Assembly (NCBI RefSeq): GCF_001637205.1
Contig: NZ_LVJH01000006.1
Coordinates: 1-64,000 of the forward strand
DNA from: Paenibacillus glacialis
GTDB lineage: Bacteria; Bacillota; Bacilli; Paenibacillales; Paenibacillaceae
Length of the DNA stretch: 64,000 nucleotides
Direction of reading: 5' to 3'
Shown here: positions 53,320 to 61,962 of the stretch, one piece after another
Numbering within the stretch: position 1 is the first letter of the stretch
How the letters are laid out: each line of letters begins with the position of its first letter
Position numbers and translations under genes: made by a program
Notes under the pieces: generated by a model
Databases searched by the model: none
Told to the model about the DNA's origin: nothing
What the model saw: the letters and a program-made list of their open reading frames with translations, nothing else

Positions 53320-54258
53320 TTATTTTACTTCTTCCATAAAACTCCTAAAATTTTCAACGATTTCTTTTGATTCAGTATGGTGTAAATAATGCCCCCCTTC
53401 AAGTTCCATTAATTTTCCATTCACAGAATCCTTTATCTGTTCTTCATGCAGTGGTATCCATCCTTCAACATCCGTATTATTTTTTTGTAAAAAGAATATA
53501 ACAGGAAGATTGTTAGGGAATTTAAAATTTTCGGCAGCGTTAAAATTATGTTGGAAATTTTCCCCTTCACTTATAATATTGGGGTTCATCGCGTTCTTGA
53601 GAGAAATTATTCTAATTTGCTCTCTCGTTTCATCATCTACTTTAGGTGCAATAAGTTGGTCAGGAGTTAGTTTCATTATCAATCTGTAAAAACCTGATTT
53701 TTTGAGTGATTTATAGATTTCTGTTGGGTACTCATCATCCGTACCGCCTTGCGTTGGAACACTGCTATCGATCCCGACAAATGCACTCACTTCGTTTTCA
53801 TATTTGTTCACATATTCTAGTCCGTAAATTCCGGCAATGGAGTGACCCATCAGAGTGTATCGGTTAATATTAAGTTTTTGTAAACATTCATGAATTTCAG
53901 CTACAATATTTTCAATGGTTCGTTCTTTATCTGTTACATCACTTAATCCATAACCAAAAGGCTCAATCACGACTACTTTGTAAAATGGAGACAGCTCTTC
54001 TACGAGTGGCTTAAAATCAATACCTGGCGCTCCTGTTCCATAACCTGGTATAAGTACAACTGTTTCTTCGCCCTTGCCTTGAATCGTAACATTCATATTT
54101 TTTCCATCTACGGGTACAAGCTGACCATAAGATTCTATTTTACCGTTCTCCACTTTGTTGCAGACAATATTAACTGTATAAACAATGGCTAGAAAAACAC
54201 CTATTGCTATAAGGATTACTCCTATTGATATAAGTATAAATTTAAGCGCTTTTTTCAT
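53320..54258 (-). CDS. Membrane-anchored alpha/beta hydrolase
   Basis: 312 residues with an N-terminal membrane anchor (LISIGVILIAIGVFLAIVYT, residues about 9-29) and an extracytoplasmic hydrolase domain. The oxyanion region is LIPGYGTGAPG, the nucleophile elbow GHSIAG (Ser140) and the His is in LEGGHYLHH near the end. Related sequences are widespread single genes in Bacillales with unknown substrate. A truncated second copy lies at 47629. Confidence 0.85.
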   Translation of the reverse strand: MKKALKFILISIGVILIAIGVFLAIVYTVNIVCNKVENGKIESYGQLVPVDGKNMNVTIQGKGEETVVLIPGYGTGAPGIDFKPLVEELSPFYKVVVIEPFGYGLSDVTDKERTIENIVAEIHECLQKLNINRYTLMGHSIAGIYGLEYVNKYENEVSAFVGIDSSVPTQGGTDDEYPTEIYKSLKKSGFYRLIMKLTPDQLIAPKVDDETREQIRIISLKNAMNPNIISEGENFQHNFNAAENFKFPNNLPVIFFLQKNNTDVEGWIPLHEEQIKDSVNGKLMELEGGHYLHHTESKEIVENFRSFMEEVK

Positions 54259-54342
54259 AATTGAATTCCCTTCCTGATGTTTGTTGCGTTTGTTTCACTT
54301 CATCCATTAATGAGCTTCGTGCTGATAAATTTCTTCATTGAA

Positions 54343-55347
54343 TTATTCACCCGTTATAATCTCTCCCTGCACAGGAGCAATTCCATCCTTCCAATTGATG
54401 TTGATCGAACGAGACTTGAATAGTTCCGCACCGTCTGACACCTGATAATGAAGATGCGCTTCGCTGGAATTACCTGAATTGCCAAGCAACCCAATTTCCT
54501 CGCCGCTACTCACCTTATCCCCTACTTTAACTTTAACGGAGCCTTTCTTCAGATGAGCCAGTACGCTATATTCTCCACCATGGTCAATAACAACCTCATT
54601 ACCAGCAGGTACTTTCTCGTTCATAACGCCAACGGGCTCATTGTCCCGAATATCATTTACGATCGAGACCACGGTTCCGTCTGCTGGTGCAAGAACGGGT
54701 AGACCGAAGGCATAATAGCTTTCATTTTTCAATGGATCTCCCTTATAGGAATAACCGTCCTTGCTCTGTACAATATCATAGGCATATCGCTGACTTTCAT
54801 GTTCATAGTGATAATTAACAAGGACATTCGTTCCACCCCAGACAATATACCACTCGCCGCTCAAAGGCCAATCGTATTTAATTTTGGTCAAGCGATTGTC
54901 CGTTTCCGGAAAAGAAGTCAATGCCTTGGCCTGAAGTCCCAATATTGCTCCCTTTTCATCAAAAACAGTAGTCAGCCCCATTGTTCCTGAATCGCTTATC
55001 CATGAACGTTGATCGCCACCATTATGCTGCATGACCGAGGCCTGCTTAAACGAATGAATATCCTTTAGTAAATCGGGAGCCATGCTTACAAAATCAGCTT
55101 CGCTCAACTGTTGTTTAAACTCATCACTAAAATAGGCATACACCTTAGCATACTTACCATCAAGGAGCGCCGCAGGTACTTCCTCTGGCTTCATCGTTTG
55201 CACCTCTACCTTCGTTGTTTCTGCTGGTTTTTCTGTTGTTATTGCCGTATTTCGTCCTCCGCATGCCGTTATGATAGCTGCCAGTGCACCAACTGCCAGT
55301 ACTATTTTGCTATAGTGGATGAGATCCAGCCTGTTCTTTCTAGTCAT
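54343..55347 (-). CDS. M23 family peptidase, lipoprotein
   Basis: 334 residues. The lipobox is IITAC (Cys29). The N-terminal half has a DUF3887-like segment (YAKVYAYFSDEFKQQLSEAD). The C-terminal M23/LytM domain has HESQRYAYDIVQ (first His/Asp ligands), GGEYSVLAHLKKGS and SEAHLHYQVSDG (final HxH). It is likely a zinc endopeptidase acting on peptidoglycan from the outer membrane face. I chose the ATG at 55347 with GGAG upstream. It is divergent from a two-component system with paired direct repeats between, so it is probably under its control. Confidence 0.85.
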   Translation of the reverse strand: MTRKNRLDLIHYSKIVLAVGALAAIITACGGRNTAITTEKPAETTKVEVQTMKPEEVPAALLDGKYAKVYAYFSDEFKQQLSEADFVSMAPDLLKDIHSFKQASVMQHNGGDQRSWISDSGTMGLTTVFDEKGAILGLQAKALTSFPETDNRLTKIKYDWPLSGEWYIVWGGTNVLVNYHYEHESQRYAYDIVQSKDGYSYKGDPLKNESYYAFGLPVLAPADGTVVSIVNDIRDNEPVGVMNEKVPAGNEVVIDHGGEYSVLAHLKKGSVKVKVGDKVSSGEEIGLLGNSGNSSEAHLHYQVSDGAELFKSRSININWKDGIAPVQGEIITGE

Positions 55348-55446
55348 TTTGTTCAACTCCAGCACCCCCACATTTATATATATCATTGTCTTTGTCTTTG
55401 ACTCCCTAATTCTAACAAACCAATCTTAGATCCCGTATAACGCAAA

Positions 55447-55504
55447 CTTAACTATGTCTTAACTCTCATCCATGACTACAGGGGACAATTAAGCTTCCGT
55501 TAAG
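55447..55504. promoter_or_regulatory. Paired direct repeats, probable response-regulator sites
   Basis: CTTAAC-TATGT-CTTAAC (55447-55463) and, inverted, TTAAG-CTTCCG-TTAAG (55489-55504). Each pair has an 11-bp period, typical of tandem OmpR/PhoB-class binding. The two face opposite genes: the M23 lipoprotein and the regulator itself. Confidence 0.6.
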
Positions 55505-55578
55505 GTAACGCCTCGTTCACGCCCAAGAAATCATGATATGATGGAATGAACGACTATGGTGAAGAAAGGAATGAGAAC

Positions 55579-56319
55579 ATGAACACTGCGGCAATTTTAC
55601 TTGTCGATGACGAGCAATCCATTCTTGAACTCATGTTGACTGTCCTTCGTAAGGAAGGATATTCGAATGTAGATACGGTCATGACTGGTGAAGCAGCAAT
55701 TGCTGCCTGCGAAGCAAAAATCTATGATTTGATCATATTAGATGTCCTCTTACCTGGACGTAGCGGAATCGAAATTTGTCCATTTCTCCGTCAAACGACG
55801 GATGCTCCAATCTTGTTTCTAACTGCACGAGAATCTGACTTTGATAAGCTGACTGGATTTGCTGTAGGTGGCGATGATTACATTACCAAGCCATTTAATC
55901 CGATGGAAGTTGTTGCACGCATACGCTCGCATTTAAGGCGTTACCTAGGAGCTAAGCATGCAGCCAAAGTACAGCCTTCTGACAAAATAAACACGATGTA
56001 TGACTATGGACATTTCCAGGTTGATGAAACAGCCGGTATGCTTCGCGTTGAGCAAACGGTGGTAGCCTGTCCAGCGCTAGTCTTTCAGTTGTTGCTCTTC
56101 TTATGCAAAAACCCTAATCGGCTTTTCAGTAAAAGCGAGCTATATGAAAGCGTCTGGGGGGAAGAAGCACTGCACGATGACAACACTGTCATGGTTCATA
56201 TTCATCGCATCAGGGAAAGAATTGAGCCTGACCCTGCAAACCCGATCTTTATCGTAAACGTTAGAGGACTTGGGTATAAGCTTGTACAAGCGGAAACTTC
56301 GAGTCCTCAACAATTATGA
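55579..56319 (+). CDS. OmpR-family response regulator
   Basis: 246 residues from the ATG at 55579 (AAAGGAATGAG upstream). The receiver domain has acidic pair Asp10/Asp11 and phospho-Asp55 (LIILDVLLPG), Thr in FLTARES and Lys in YITKPFNP. The C-terminal winged helix includes LFSKSELYESVWGEEALHDD and HRIRERIEPDP. Its stop overlaps the kinase start (ATGA). Divergent from the M23 lipoprotein gene. Confidence 0.93.
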   Translation: MNTAAILLVDDEQSILELMLTVLRKEGYSNVDTVMTGEAAIAACEAKIYDLIILDVLLPGRSGIEICPFLRQTTDAPILFLTARESDFDKLTGFAVGGDDYITKPFNPMEVVARIRSHLRRYLGAKHAAKVQPSDKINTMYDYGHFQVDETAGMLRVEQTVVACPALVFQLLLFLCKNPNRLFSKSELYESVWGEEALHDDNTVMVHIHRIRERIEPDPANPIFIVNVRGLGYKLVQAETSSPQQL

Positions 56320-58091
56320 ACATCAAACGGAAACTAACTATACGATTCGCGCTTCAGCTAGCTACCGCCGGCGCTTTCGCGCTTCTTATTGCTGCAGTTA
56401 CTCTTTTTTGGATTATAGGTCGCTTAAACGATACCCTCATCTCCCGAGATTTTGCTTCTGTTGGATTAGCTCAGCTTATAGAGTCCTCCGAACTAAGTGA
56501 AGAGGGAATTCGTTTTGCTCCGCATTTGCTTGAACAGGTAAAGAAAAACGGCGGATGGCTGCAAAGTCTTGACGAGAACGGTCAAGTGGAGCAATCCTAC
56601 AATGCACCTCAGGATGTGCCAAAGAAATATGCGACAGGCGAGTTCTTTTCCTATTGGACAGGTGCTCAACATTTCCCCTATAAGCTCTATCTATGGATTC
56701 AAGAGAAAGACGGCCGAACATTCACGTTGTTATATGGTGTGTCTAATGATAGGGGCACGTTATTAAAACAAGTAAGCAGTCAGGGGTCATTATCTTCTAA
56801 TGGAATACTGATGTTACCAAATGATGTAACCGCCCGACTCAAACATCTTGACGGCTACGTTCAATTACTTGATGCAAATGGCAACGAACTCGCTGCCTTC
56901 AATCGGCCTGCATCTGCTCCGACCACCTATACCCTTCAGGAGCTTGCTCTTCGCACGATGTACAATGAAAAATACGGCTTCCATCTGTCCTCCCTATATG
57001 TTAATGAAACTGGGAACACCTGGGTCCTCAATCTTCCAAATGCTTACGGCACACCTTTGGGCGATAACTGGTTTTTATCTACCGAAGCAAGAACGATACT
57101 GATCGGTATGTTTGTCATGTTCTTAGCTATATTATTGTCATTTCTGTTGCTTTCACTGTGGCAGGCACATCGGTTTGGCGTCCCGTTGCTTCATATCCTC
57201 ACATGGCTCGACGAGCTCGGTAATGCTGTATATCAAGAGCCTGTAGATTATAGAGGCATTCACCGCAGCCGGATGCGTTCTGGTAAATGGAAGCGTCGTT
57301 ACCGGATTTTTGCCGATGTGATGTATTCGGTAGACAAGCTCTCAAGTACCCTACAAAGAGATCAGGTATTGCGTCAGCAAACGGATAGTTTGAGGGAAGA
57401 ATGGATCGCTGGAATAACCCATGATCTGAAAACGCCTCTCGTTTCGATTAAAGGCTATGCGCACTTGCTTGCTGAACCGCAATATGATTGGACGGCGGAA
57501 GAGATTCGTAAGTTCTCAGGTACAATGTTGGAGAAATCTGCACATATGGATATGCTGATTAATGATCTTGCGATGAGTTATCGGTTGAAGAGCGGTGTCC
57601 GACCGCCAGATTCCGAGGAGATCGAGCTCAATAACTGGTTACAGGAAGCATTAAAGCAAGCGGCAACCAACCCTTTTTACAAGAAAGAAACCATTGTGTA
57701 TCAGCGCTCTCCTACCGAGATAACAGTTAATCTGTATACACCTTGGCTGGAGAGGGTCATTAACAATTTGGTAGCCAACGCCCTGCTCCATAATCCGCCG
57801 GATACGATACTTACCGTCTCGGTTATGCCAGACAAAGGTGGTAAAGGACATACTATTCAATTCGCTGACAACGGTATGGGTATGGATGAAAATACAGCAA
57901 ATCGATTGTTTGAGCGATACTACCGGGGAACCAATACCTCTTCGACACCGAACGGAACAGGTCTTGGTATGGCCGTATCCAAAGGGTTGATCGAAGCCAT
58001 GGGTGGTCAAATTATCGTTGATACGGCTTTGGGAAAAGGCACTGTCATTCGCCTTATTTGGGGTAAAGATGATGTTGTCATTGAAGCTTAG
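56316..58091 (+). CDS. Sensor histidine kinase
   Basis: 591 residues. Membrane helices span about 14-36 and 261-284 and enclose a 220-residue extracytoplasmic sensor. HisKA has phospho-His369 (WIAGITHDLKTPLVSIKGYA). The ATPase domain has N box NNLVANALLHNPP, G1 FADNGMGMDE and G2 GTGLGMAVSKGL. The partner is the overlapping response regulator. Location beside a cell-wall peptidase suggests envelope sensing. A terminator follows. Confidence 0.92.
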   Translation: MNIKRKLTIRFALQLATAGAFALLIAAVTLFWIIGRLNDTLISRDFASVGLAQLIESSELSEEGIRFAPHLLEQVKKNGGWLQSLDENGQVEQSYNAPQDVPKKYATGEFFSYWTGAQHFPYKLYLWIQEKDGRTFTLLYGVSNDRGTLLKQVSSQGSLSSNGILMLPNDVTARLKHLDGYVQLLDANGNELAAFNRPASAPTTYTLQELALRTMYNEKYGFHLSSLYVNETGNTWVLNLPNAYGTPLGDNWFLSTEARTILIGMFVMFLAILLSFLLLSLWQAHRFGVPLLHILTWLDELGNAVYQEPVDYRGIHRSRMRSGKWKRRYRIFADVMYSVDKLSSTLQRDQVLRQQTDSLREEWIAGITHDLKTPLVSIKGYAHLLAEPQYDWTAEEIRKFSGTMLEKSAHMDMLINDLAMSYRLKSGVRPPDSEEIELNNWLQEALKQAATNPFYKKETIVYQRSPTEITVNLYTPWLERVINNLVANALLHNPPDTILTVSVMPDKGGKGHTIQFADNGMGMDENTANRLFERYYRGTNTSSTPNGTGLGMAVSKGLIEAMGGQIIVDTALGKGTVIRLIWGKDDVVIEA

Positions 58092-58135
58092 TGGACAGTA
58101 ACGATCTACTAACGACTTTAAAGCTCATAACCATA

Positions 58136-58188
58136 AAAAAGAACACCGGTTAACTTTGAGCAAGCCCAAATTAACTGGTGTTCTTTTT
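58136..58188. terminator. Bidirectional terminator
   Basis: AAAAAGAACACCGGTTAA pairs with TTAACTGGTGTTCTTTTT (one mismatch) around 17 nt, between converging kinase and serine hydrolase genes. Confidence 0.8.
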
Positions 58189-58239
58189 ATAAAATAGCCT
58201 AGCCTTTGCTGGAATCAAACCAACAATCTAACGAATGAA

Positions 58240-60312
58240 CTACTTCTTCAATGAAACACTAAATGAAGAGCCAGCCTTTCCAGCAAATACAACCGTTCCG
58301 TTCTCAGGGAGAACAACTTCATTATTGCCGCTGATCAAGGAGTAATTCACGCATGTTCCTTTACCATCGTATACTGCAAATGCTCCTTGTTCTGGCATCA
58401 CAACTGTCATTTTCTTACCAACAACCGCTTTAGGTACGCTATACCATCTGGCGTTGCCATCCGTTTGCACAGTTACCGTAGAATGTTTCCCATTATAGAG
58501 TGACAATACTTTATCCTCACTGACAAACAGGCTTCCAGCTGCCTCGAGGTACTCAATACCGTCCTTTATGTAAAAACGATACTCAGAAGTATCTCGGCTT
58601 CCCATGGCAGGGATTTGATGCTGGCTCTCTGCGGTATTCGGGCCTGTAATTTTCTTATCCCCTAGATAACCTTCCAGATCTTTGTTACGAGTAATCTGGA
58701 TTGTCGGCTTAATAATCATGTACATGAGAGAACTGAACTTCTCACTCACAGGGTAATACGTTTTACCTTCTCTCTTTGCCCATATATCTTCCGTCTCTTT
58801 AGATAGCGTCTGATTTTCCAGCCTTTCGGCTAAGTACTGAGATAAAGCCAATTGTCCCAACCCCGGAATGGTTACATATTCTCTATTCCACAGGTAGGTG
58901 CGTCCATTTTTTTCAGTTACAATACTGACCTTCGAGCTTCCTTCTTGGTTAACAAAAGACCCATCCGATGTATATACATACTTCTGTTCCGGATAATCCG
59001 GGACACTAGGCACCGATAATGATAGTTCCCCATCCTTTATAACAACTTTCATTTGTTGATTAATAGTACCATAATAGCCTGAGAACTTTGTGATGTCGTT
59101 CGGCATGTCAGCCTTGACCGGCTTACCGAATGATTTCTCCGGTTTAGTGTCTTTGATCGCGCCCTTCTCTTTCATCGCTTGTAGAAGAAGTTCGTTAGCC
59201 AGAAGCTCGTTCGTCGAGCTACTACCGCCTGACGATAGAACTGCAGCAGCCATGTTCTGCTCTGGAAGCACTACAAGAGAAGCATGATACAAAATTGTGT
59301 CTCCACCCTTGCTGAGGCCCTTAATACTGTAATCATTAAAGGGAAACAACCTTACACTATCCCAACCAAGCCCGAAGTCAAACGAATTATCCGCTTCTTT
59401 GGGCCACAATCCCTTTTTGTATTCCTCTTGCTCCATTGCCCGTACCGACTTGTCCGAGAGGATACCTTCCTGCTGTCCTGTAAAGATTTGCGAGAATTGT
59501 ACCATGTCCTCAGCTGTGGAATAGATTCCGCCCGTTCCAATCACGTTGACAGTTTCATTTGGAAGCTGCTTTTGATACGTTGGATAATAAAGACCAGCAA
59601 GTTTACTTGATTCTAATACGTCTTGCGATGTCTTCGTATGCTTCATTTCTAACGGTTCGGTAAAATATTGATGAATGAATGCGGTGAATTTCATACCACT
59701 GACTTTTTCTACTAGAATCTCAGCCAGCGTGAATCCATCATTGCAATAAACAGAGAATGCTCCCGGATCAGCTTTCAAACGCTGTGTAGACAATTGCTCC
59801 AGTAGATTATCGTGTGCATACGTATCATTATCATTGAACAGAAAAGCATTACCCAGGCTCGACCCTTGAAGCCCTGAAGAATGGTTTAACAGCATACGCG
59901 GCGTAATTTGCTTATAACGTTCATCTATCATCTTGAAATCAGTTATGTACTGCACTAAGGGAGTATCTAGGTTGATTTTCCCCGCATCTACCAATTTCAT
60001 GACGGCAGCGGTCGTAAACACCTTGCTCGTCGATCCGATACCATACATGGTTTCTTTGGTCAGAGGGATCTTCCCTGCCTTGTCGTTTATGCCCGTCTGT
60101 CCCGACACTTTAATCTTGCCGTTGTCGATCAATGCGTACTGTACGCTGATCGTACCATACTTTTCGGTTAGCAGCGCCGCTTTCTCAGAAGCGATCTTCG
60201 CCAGTACCTGATTTGAAGTTGCAACATTACTGTTAGACGCTAGCGCCGCTGTGGGGGCAAACGGTGTTAGTGCAATAGCAGCGCTCAGCATCCATATCAA
60301 TCTTTTTTTCAT
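58240..60312 (-). CDS. Secreted serine hydrolase, beta-lactamase/PBP4* family
   Basis: 690 residues. The signal peptide is KKRLIWMLSAAIALTPFAPT, with cleavage near ALA. The beta-lactamase-like domain occupies about 40-385, with SxxK in GIGSTSKVFT (Ser94, Lys97) and YxN in VYCNDGF. A beta-rich C-terminal extension of about 300 residues follows. Members act as D-aminopeptidases, esterases or PBP-like enzymes. Start ATG with AGGAGG 7 nt upstream. It converges on the two-component genes and is not part of their transcript. Confidence 0.88.
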   Translation of the reverse strand: MKKRLIWMLSAAIALTPFAPTAALASNSNVATSNQVLAKIASEKAALLTEKYGTISVQYALIDNGKIKVSGQTGINDKAGKIPLTKETMYGIGSTSKVFTTAAVMKLVDAGKINLDTPLVQYITDFKMIDERYKQITPRMLLNHSSGLQGSSLGNAFLFNDNDTYAHDNLLEQLSTQRLKADPGAFSVYCNDGFTLAEILVEKVSGMKFTAFIHQYFTEPLEMKHTKTSQDVLESSKLAGLYYPTYQKQLPNETVNVIGTGGIYSTAEDMVQFSQIFTGQQEGILSDKSVRAMEQEEYKKGLWPKEADNSFDFGLGWDSVRLFPFNDYSIKGLSKGGDTILYHASLVVLPEQNMAAAVLSSGGSSSTNELLANELLLQAMKEKGAIKDTKPEKSFGKPVKADMPNDITKFSGYYGTINQQMKVVIKDGELSLSVPSVPDYPEQKYVYTSDGSFVNQEGSSKVSIVTEKNGRTYLWNREYVTIPGLGQLALSQYLAERLENQTLSKETEDIWAKREGKTYYPVSEKFSSLMYMIIKPTIQITRNKDLEGYLGDKKITGPNTAESQHQIPAMGSRDTSEYRFYIKDGIEYLEAAGSLFVSEDKVLSLYNGKHSTVTVQTDGNARWYSVPKAVVGKKMTVVMPEQGAFAVYDGKGTCVNYSLISGNNEVVLPENGTVVFAGKAGSSFSVSLKK

Positions 60313-60356
60313 TAAAAAACCTCCTTAATTATCAAACTATGATATATTACGTTTTA

Positions 60357-60950
60357 CTAGATCAAATGGTTCATATTTCCATAAAAAAAGTTCAAATGAA
60401 TGCTACTCCCTTGTTGTGGAGGGACAGTGATTCGGGTGTCCAAAGATAATGCCGTTCCCAATTCCTTTTGTATATAGGCTAAATCCATTACCTGCTCAAT
60501 ATGATGTACGCTACTCGGAAGTGATGAATCATATATTATTTTCGCTACTGCTGCTGTCACTTTCGCTGAGACGATGGATTGATTCTTTCCCTGCAATAAA
60601 AAAGCAACATGATAGGCTTATCCTTCCGCTTGGTTCCTCGGGCTACGCATGGCGACTCCAAACCAAAGTGAAATGTCTTTCTGTCTGTGAAGCTCTGCAT
60701 CACGACTTGGTGATGATTTTGCTTCACTCGAACCTTGCGCCTAAACTGCTCACCGTCCACTCGATCTCTGCCTTTCCATGTGCATCGCCTAATCCGAGCA
60801 TAACAGCTATTTCGATCTCTTCGGTCATACACAACTGCCTCTCTGCTTCGCGAGCCAGAAGATTCGTTATACCAGGAGCTAGTCCCACACTTAAGATGGC
60901 GCTCGATCCATGTTGTTTAGCCTCTTCCTCTCTACCAATCCCAAAGCGGA
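60357..60950 (-). pseudogene. Saccharopine dehydrogenase-like oxidoreductase, decayed
   Basis: The minus strand carries SSAILSVGLAPGITNLLARE and IEIAVMLGLGDAHGKAEIEW, then after stops and frame changes QSFTDRKTFHF and SIVSAKVTAAVAKIIYDSSL. The order and text match the C-terminal half of saccharopine dehydrogenase-family proteins of Bacillales. At least two lesions and a missing N-terminal Rossmann half make it a pseudogene. The plus-strand 170-codon frame over it (60449-60961) is an antisense artefact. Confidence 0.6.
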
Positions 60951-60952
60951 CC

Positions 60953-61208
60953 TTTGGATAGAGAAGCTCCGATTATTGGAACAGATCGACAGTAACATAT
61001 TGCTTAGACCAATCCGGGCTAGCAGGTTAACTCTACGTGAGTAACATATTTTGAATGGGGTAATACGGGGATTATCGATTAAAGAATTGGCTGCGAATCT
61101 ACATATTCAGCTTACAACGTCCATGATCATTTAAAATCTATTTTCACCAAATCTGGTGTCAATAGCCGTAGAGAGCTTATCTGGCAGTTGCATTCCTGCT
61201 TCAGTTAA
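60953..61208 (+). pseudogene. LuxR-type HTH regulator, C-terminal remnant
   Basis: The plus strand reads WIEKLRLLEQIDSNILLRPI, LTLRE-stop-HILNGVIRGLSIKELAANLHI. After a frameshift it continues with VHDHLKSIFTKSGVNSRREL then IWQLHSCFS and a stop. This is the LuxR HTH of a GAF- or ATP-dependent regulator with one internal stop (probably CAA to TAA) and one frameshift. Confidence 0.6.
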
Positions 61209-61267
61209 TACCGCTGCTATTGCAGTGAGGATTTGATTGCTCAATTCGATGACACTTACAAAATAAA

Positions 61268-61291
61268 AAAAGCCTGAAAATTCAGGCTTTT
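61268..61291. terminator. Terminator hairpin
   Basis: AAAAGCCTGA-AAAT-TCAGGCTTTT, preceded by an A-run, so usable from both directions; between the LuxR remnant and the GyrI-like gene. Confidence 0.7.
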
Positions 61292-61443
61292 AAACTTCTT
61301 TCTTTTTCGTAAACGGGCATGTATGGGTGATTCATCTATCTATATCCTGACAAACAGACTCCATATTCGATCCCCAAATTCCTGTAAGTTCAAGCTAGTA
61401 TCGAGATATATTCTTGCTTTCGACGTTTGTTGTTGGCTCCGCT

Positions 61444-61920
61444 CTAAGCCTCCAGTGGTAAATAAATTTCTATAATGCTTTCCTCTTGCTCAAGAGAACC
61501 CATATCCGCCCAATACTCGAAATCAAAAGCCCTACAATCACTAATACCCTTATCACGGATTGAATCATAAGTTTCACCGATTAGGGATTCAGGTCCCTTA
61601 TGAGTAACCTTCACATATTTTCCAGACGGTATCGTATGTTGAACGAACCCCTCGGGTATGAGGCCCAAATTGCTGACTTCTACCGCAACAATACTTACGA
61701 ACGGAAGATCTGGCGTCCACTCACCGTCCGAGTAAATTTGGACCAAGTAAATTCCGTCATCATCTAATCGATTTGCAATTTCATGACGATTATTAAGGAG
61801 TTCTTCGCTTAATCTTCCGACAATTCCAGTTTCTATATCTTGATTTAACGACGCACTTACACTGTAACCAACCAGCTTCGTTTCATTACGTTCTAGTATT
61901 TGCATTTCTTCTATTGTCAT
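61444..61920 (-). CDS. GyrI-like / AraC effector-binding domain protein
   Basis: 158 residues forming one SOUL/GyrI-like domain. It starts MQILERNETKLVGYSVSASL; FVQHTIPSGKYVKVTHKGPE and FDFEYWADMG are the usual central blocks. Such stand-alone domains bind small hydrophobic molecules, or gyrase in enterobacteria. No HTH is attached. It lies 42 bp downstream of the isoprenoid synthase gene on the same strand, so it may bind that enzyme's product (speculative). Confidence 0.82.
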   Translation of the reverse strand: MTIEEMQILERNETKLVGYSVSASLNQDIETGIVGRLSEELLNNRHEIANRLDDDGIYLVQIYSDGEWTPDLPFVSIVAVEVSNLGLIPEGFVQHTIPSGKYVKVTHKGPESLIGETYDSIRDKGISDCRAFDFEYWADMGSLEQEESIIEIYLPLEA

Positions 61921-61962
61921 TTATGAACAACTCCTTATTAATTACTAAAACATAAAAATATT

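Noticed and set aside
60449..60961. 170-codon plus-strand frame
   Set aside because: It is the antisense of the saccharopine dehydrogenase pseudogene, whose own strand reads as conserved protein.
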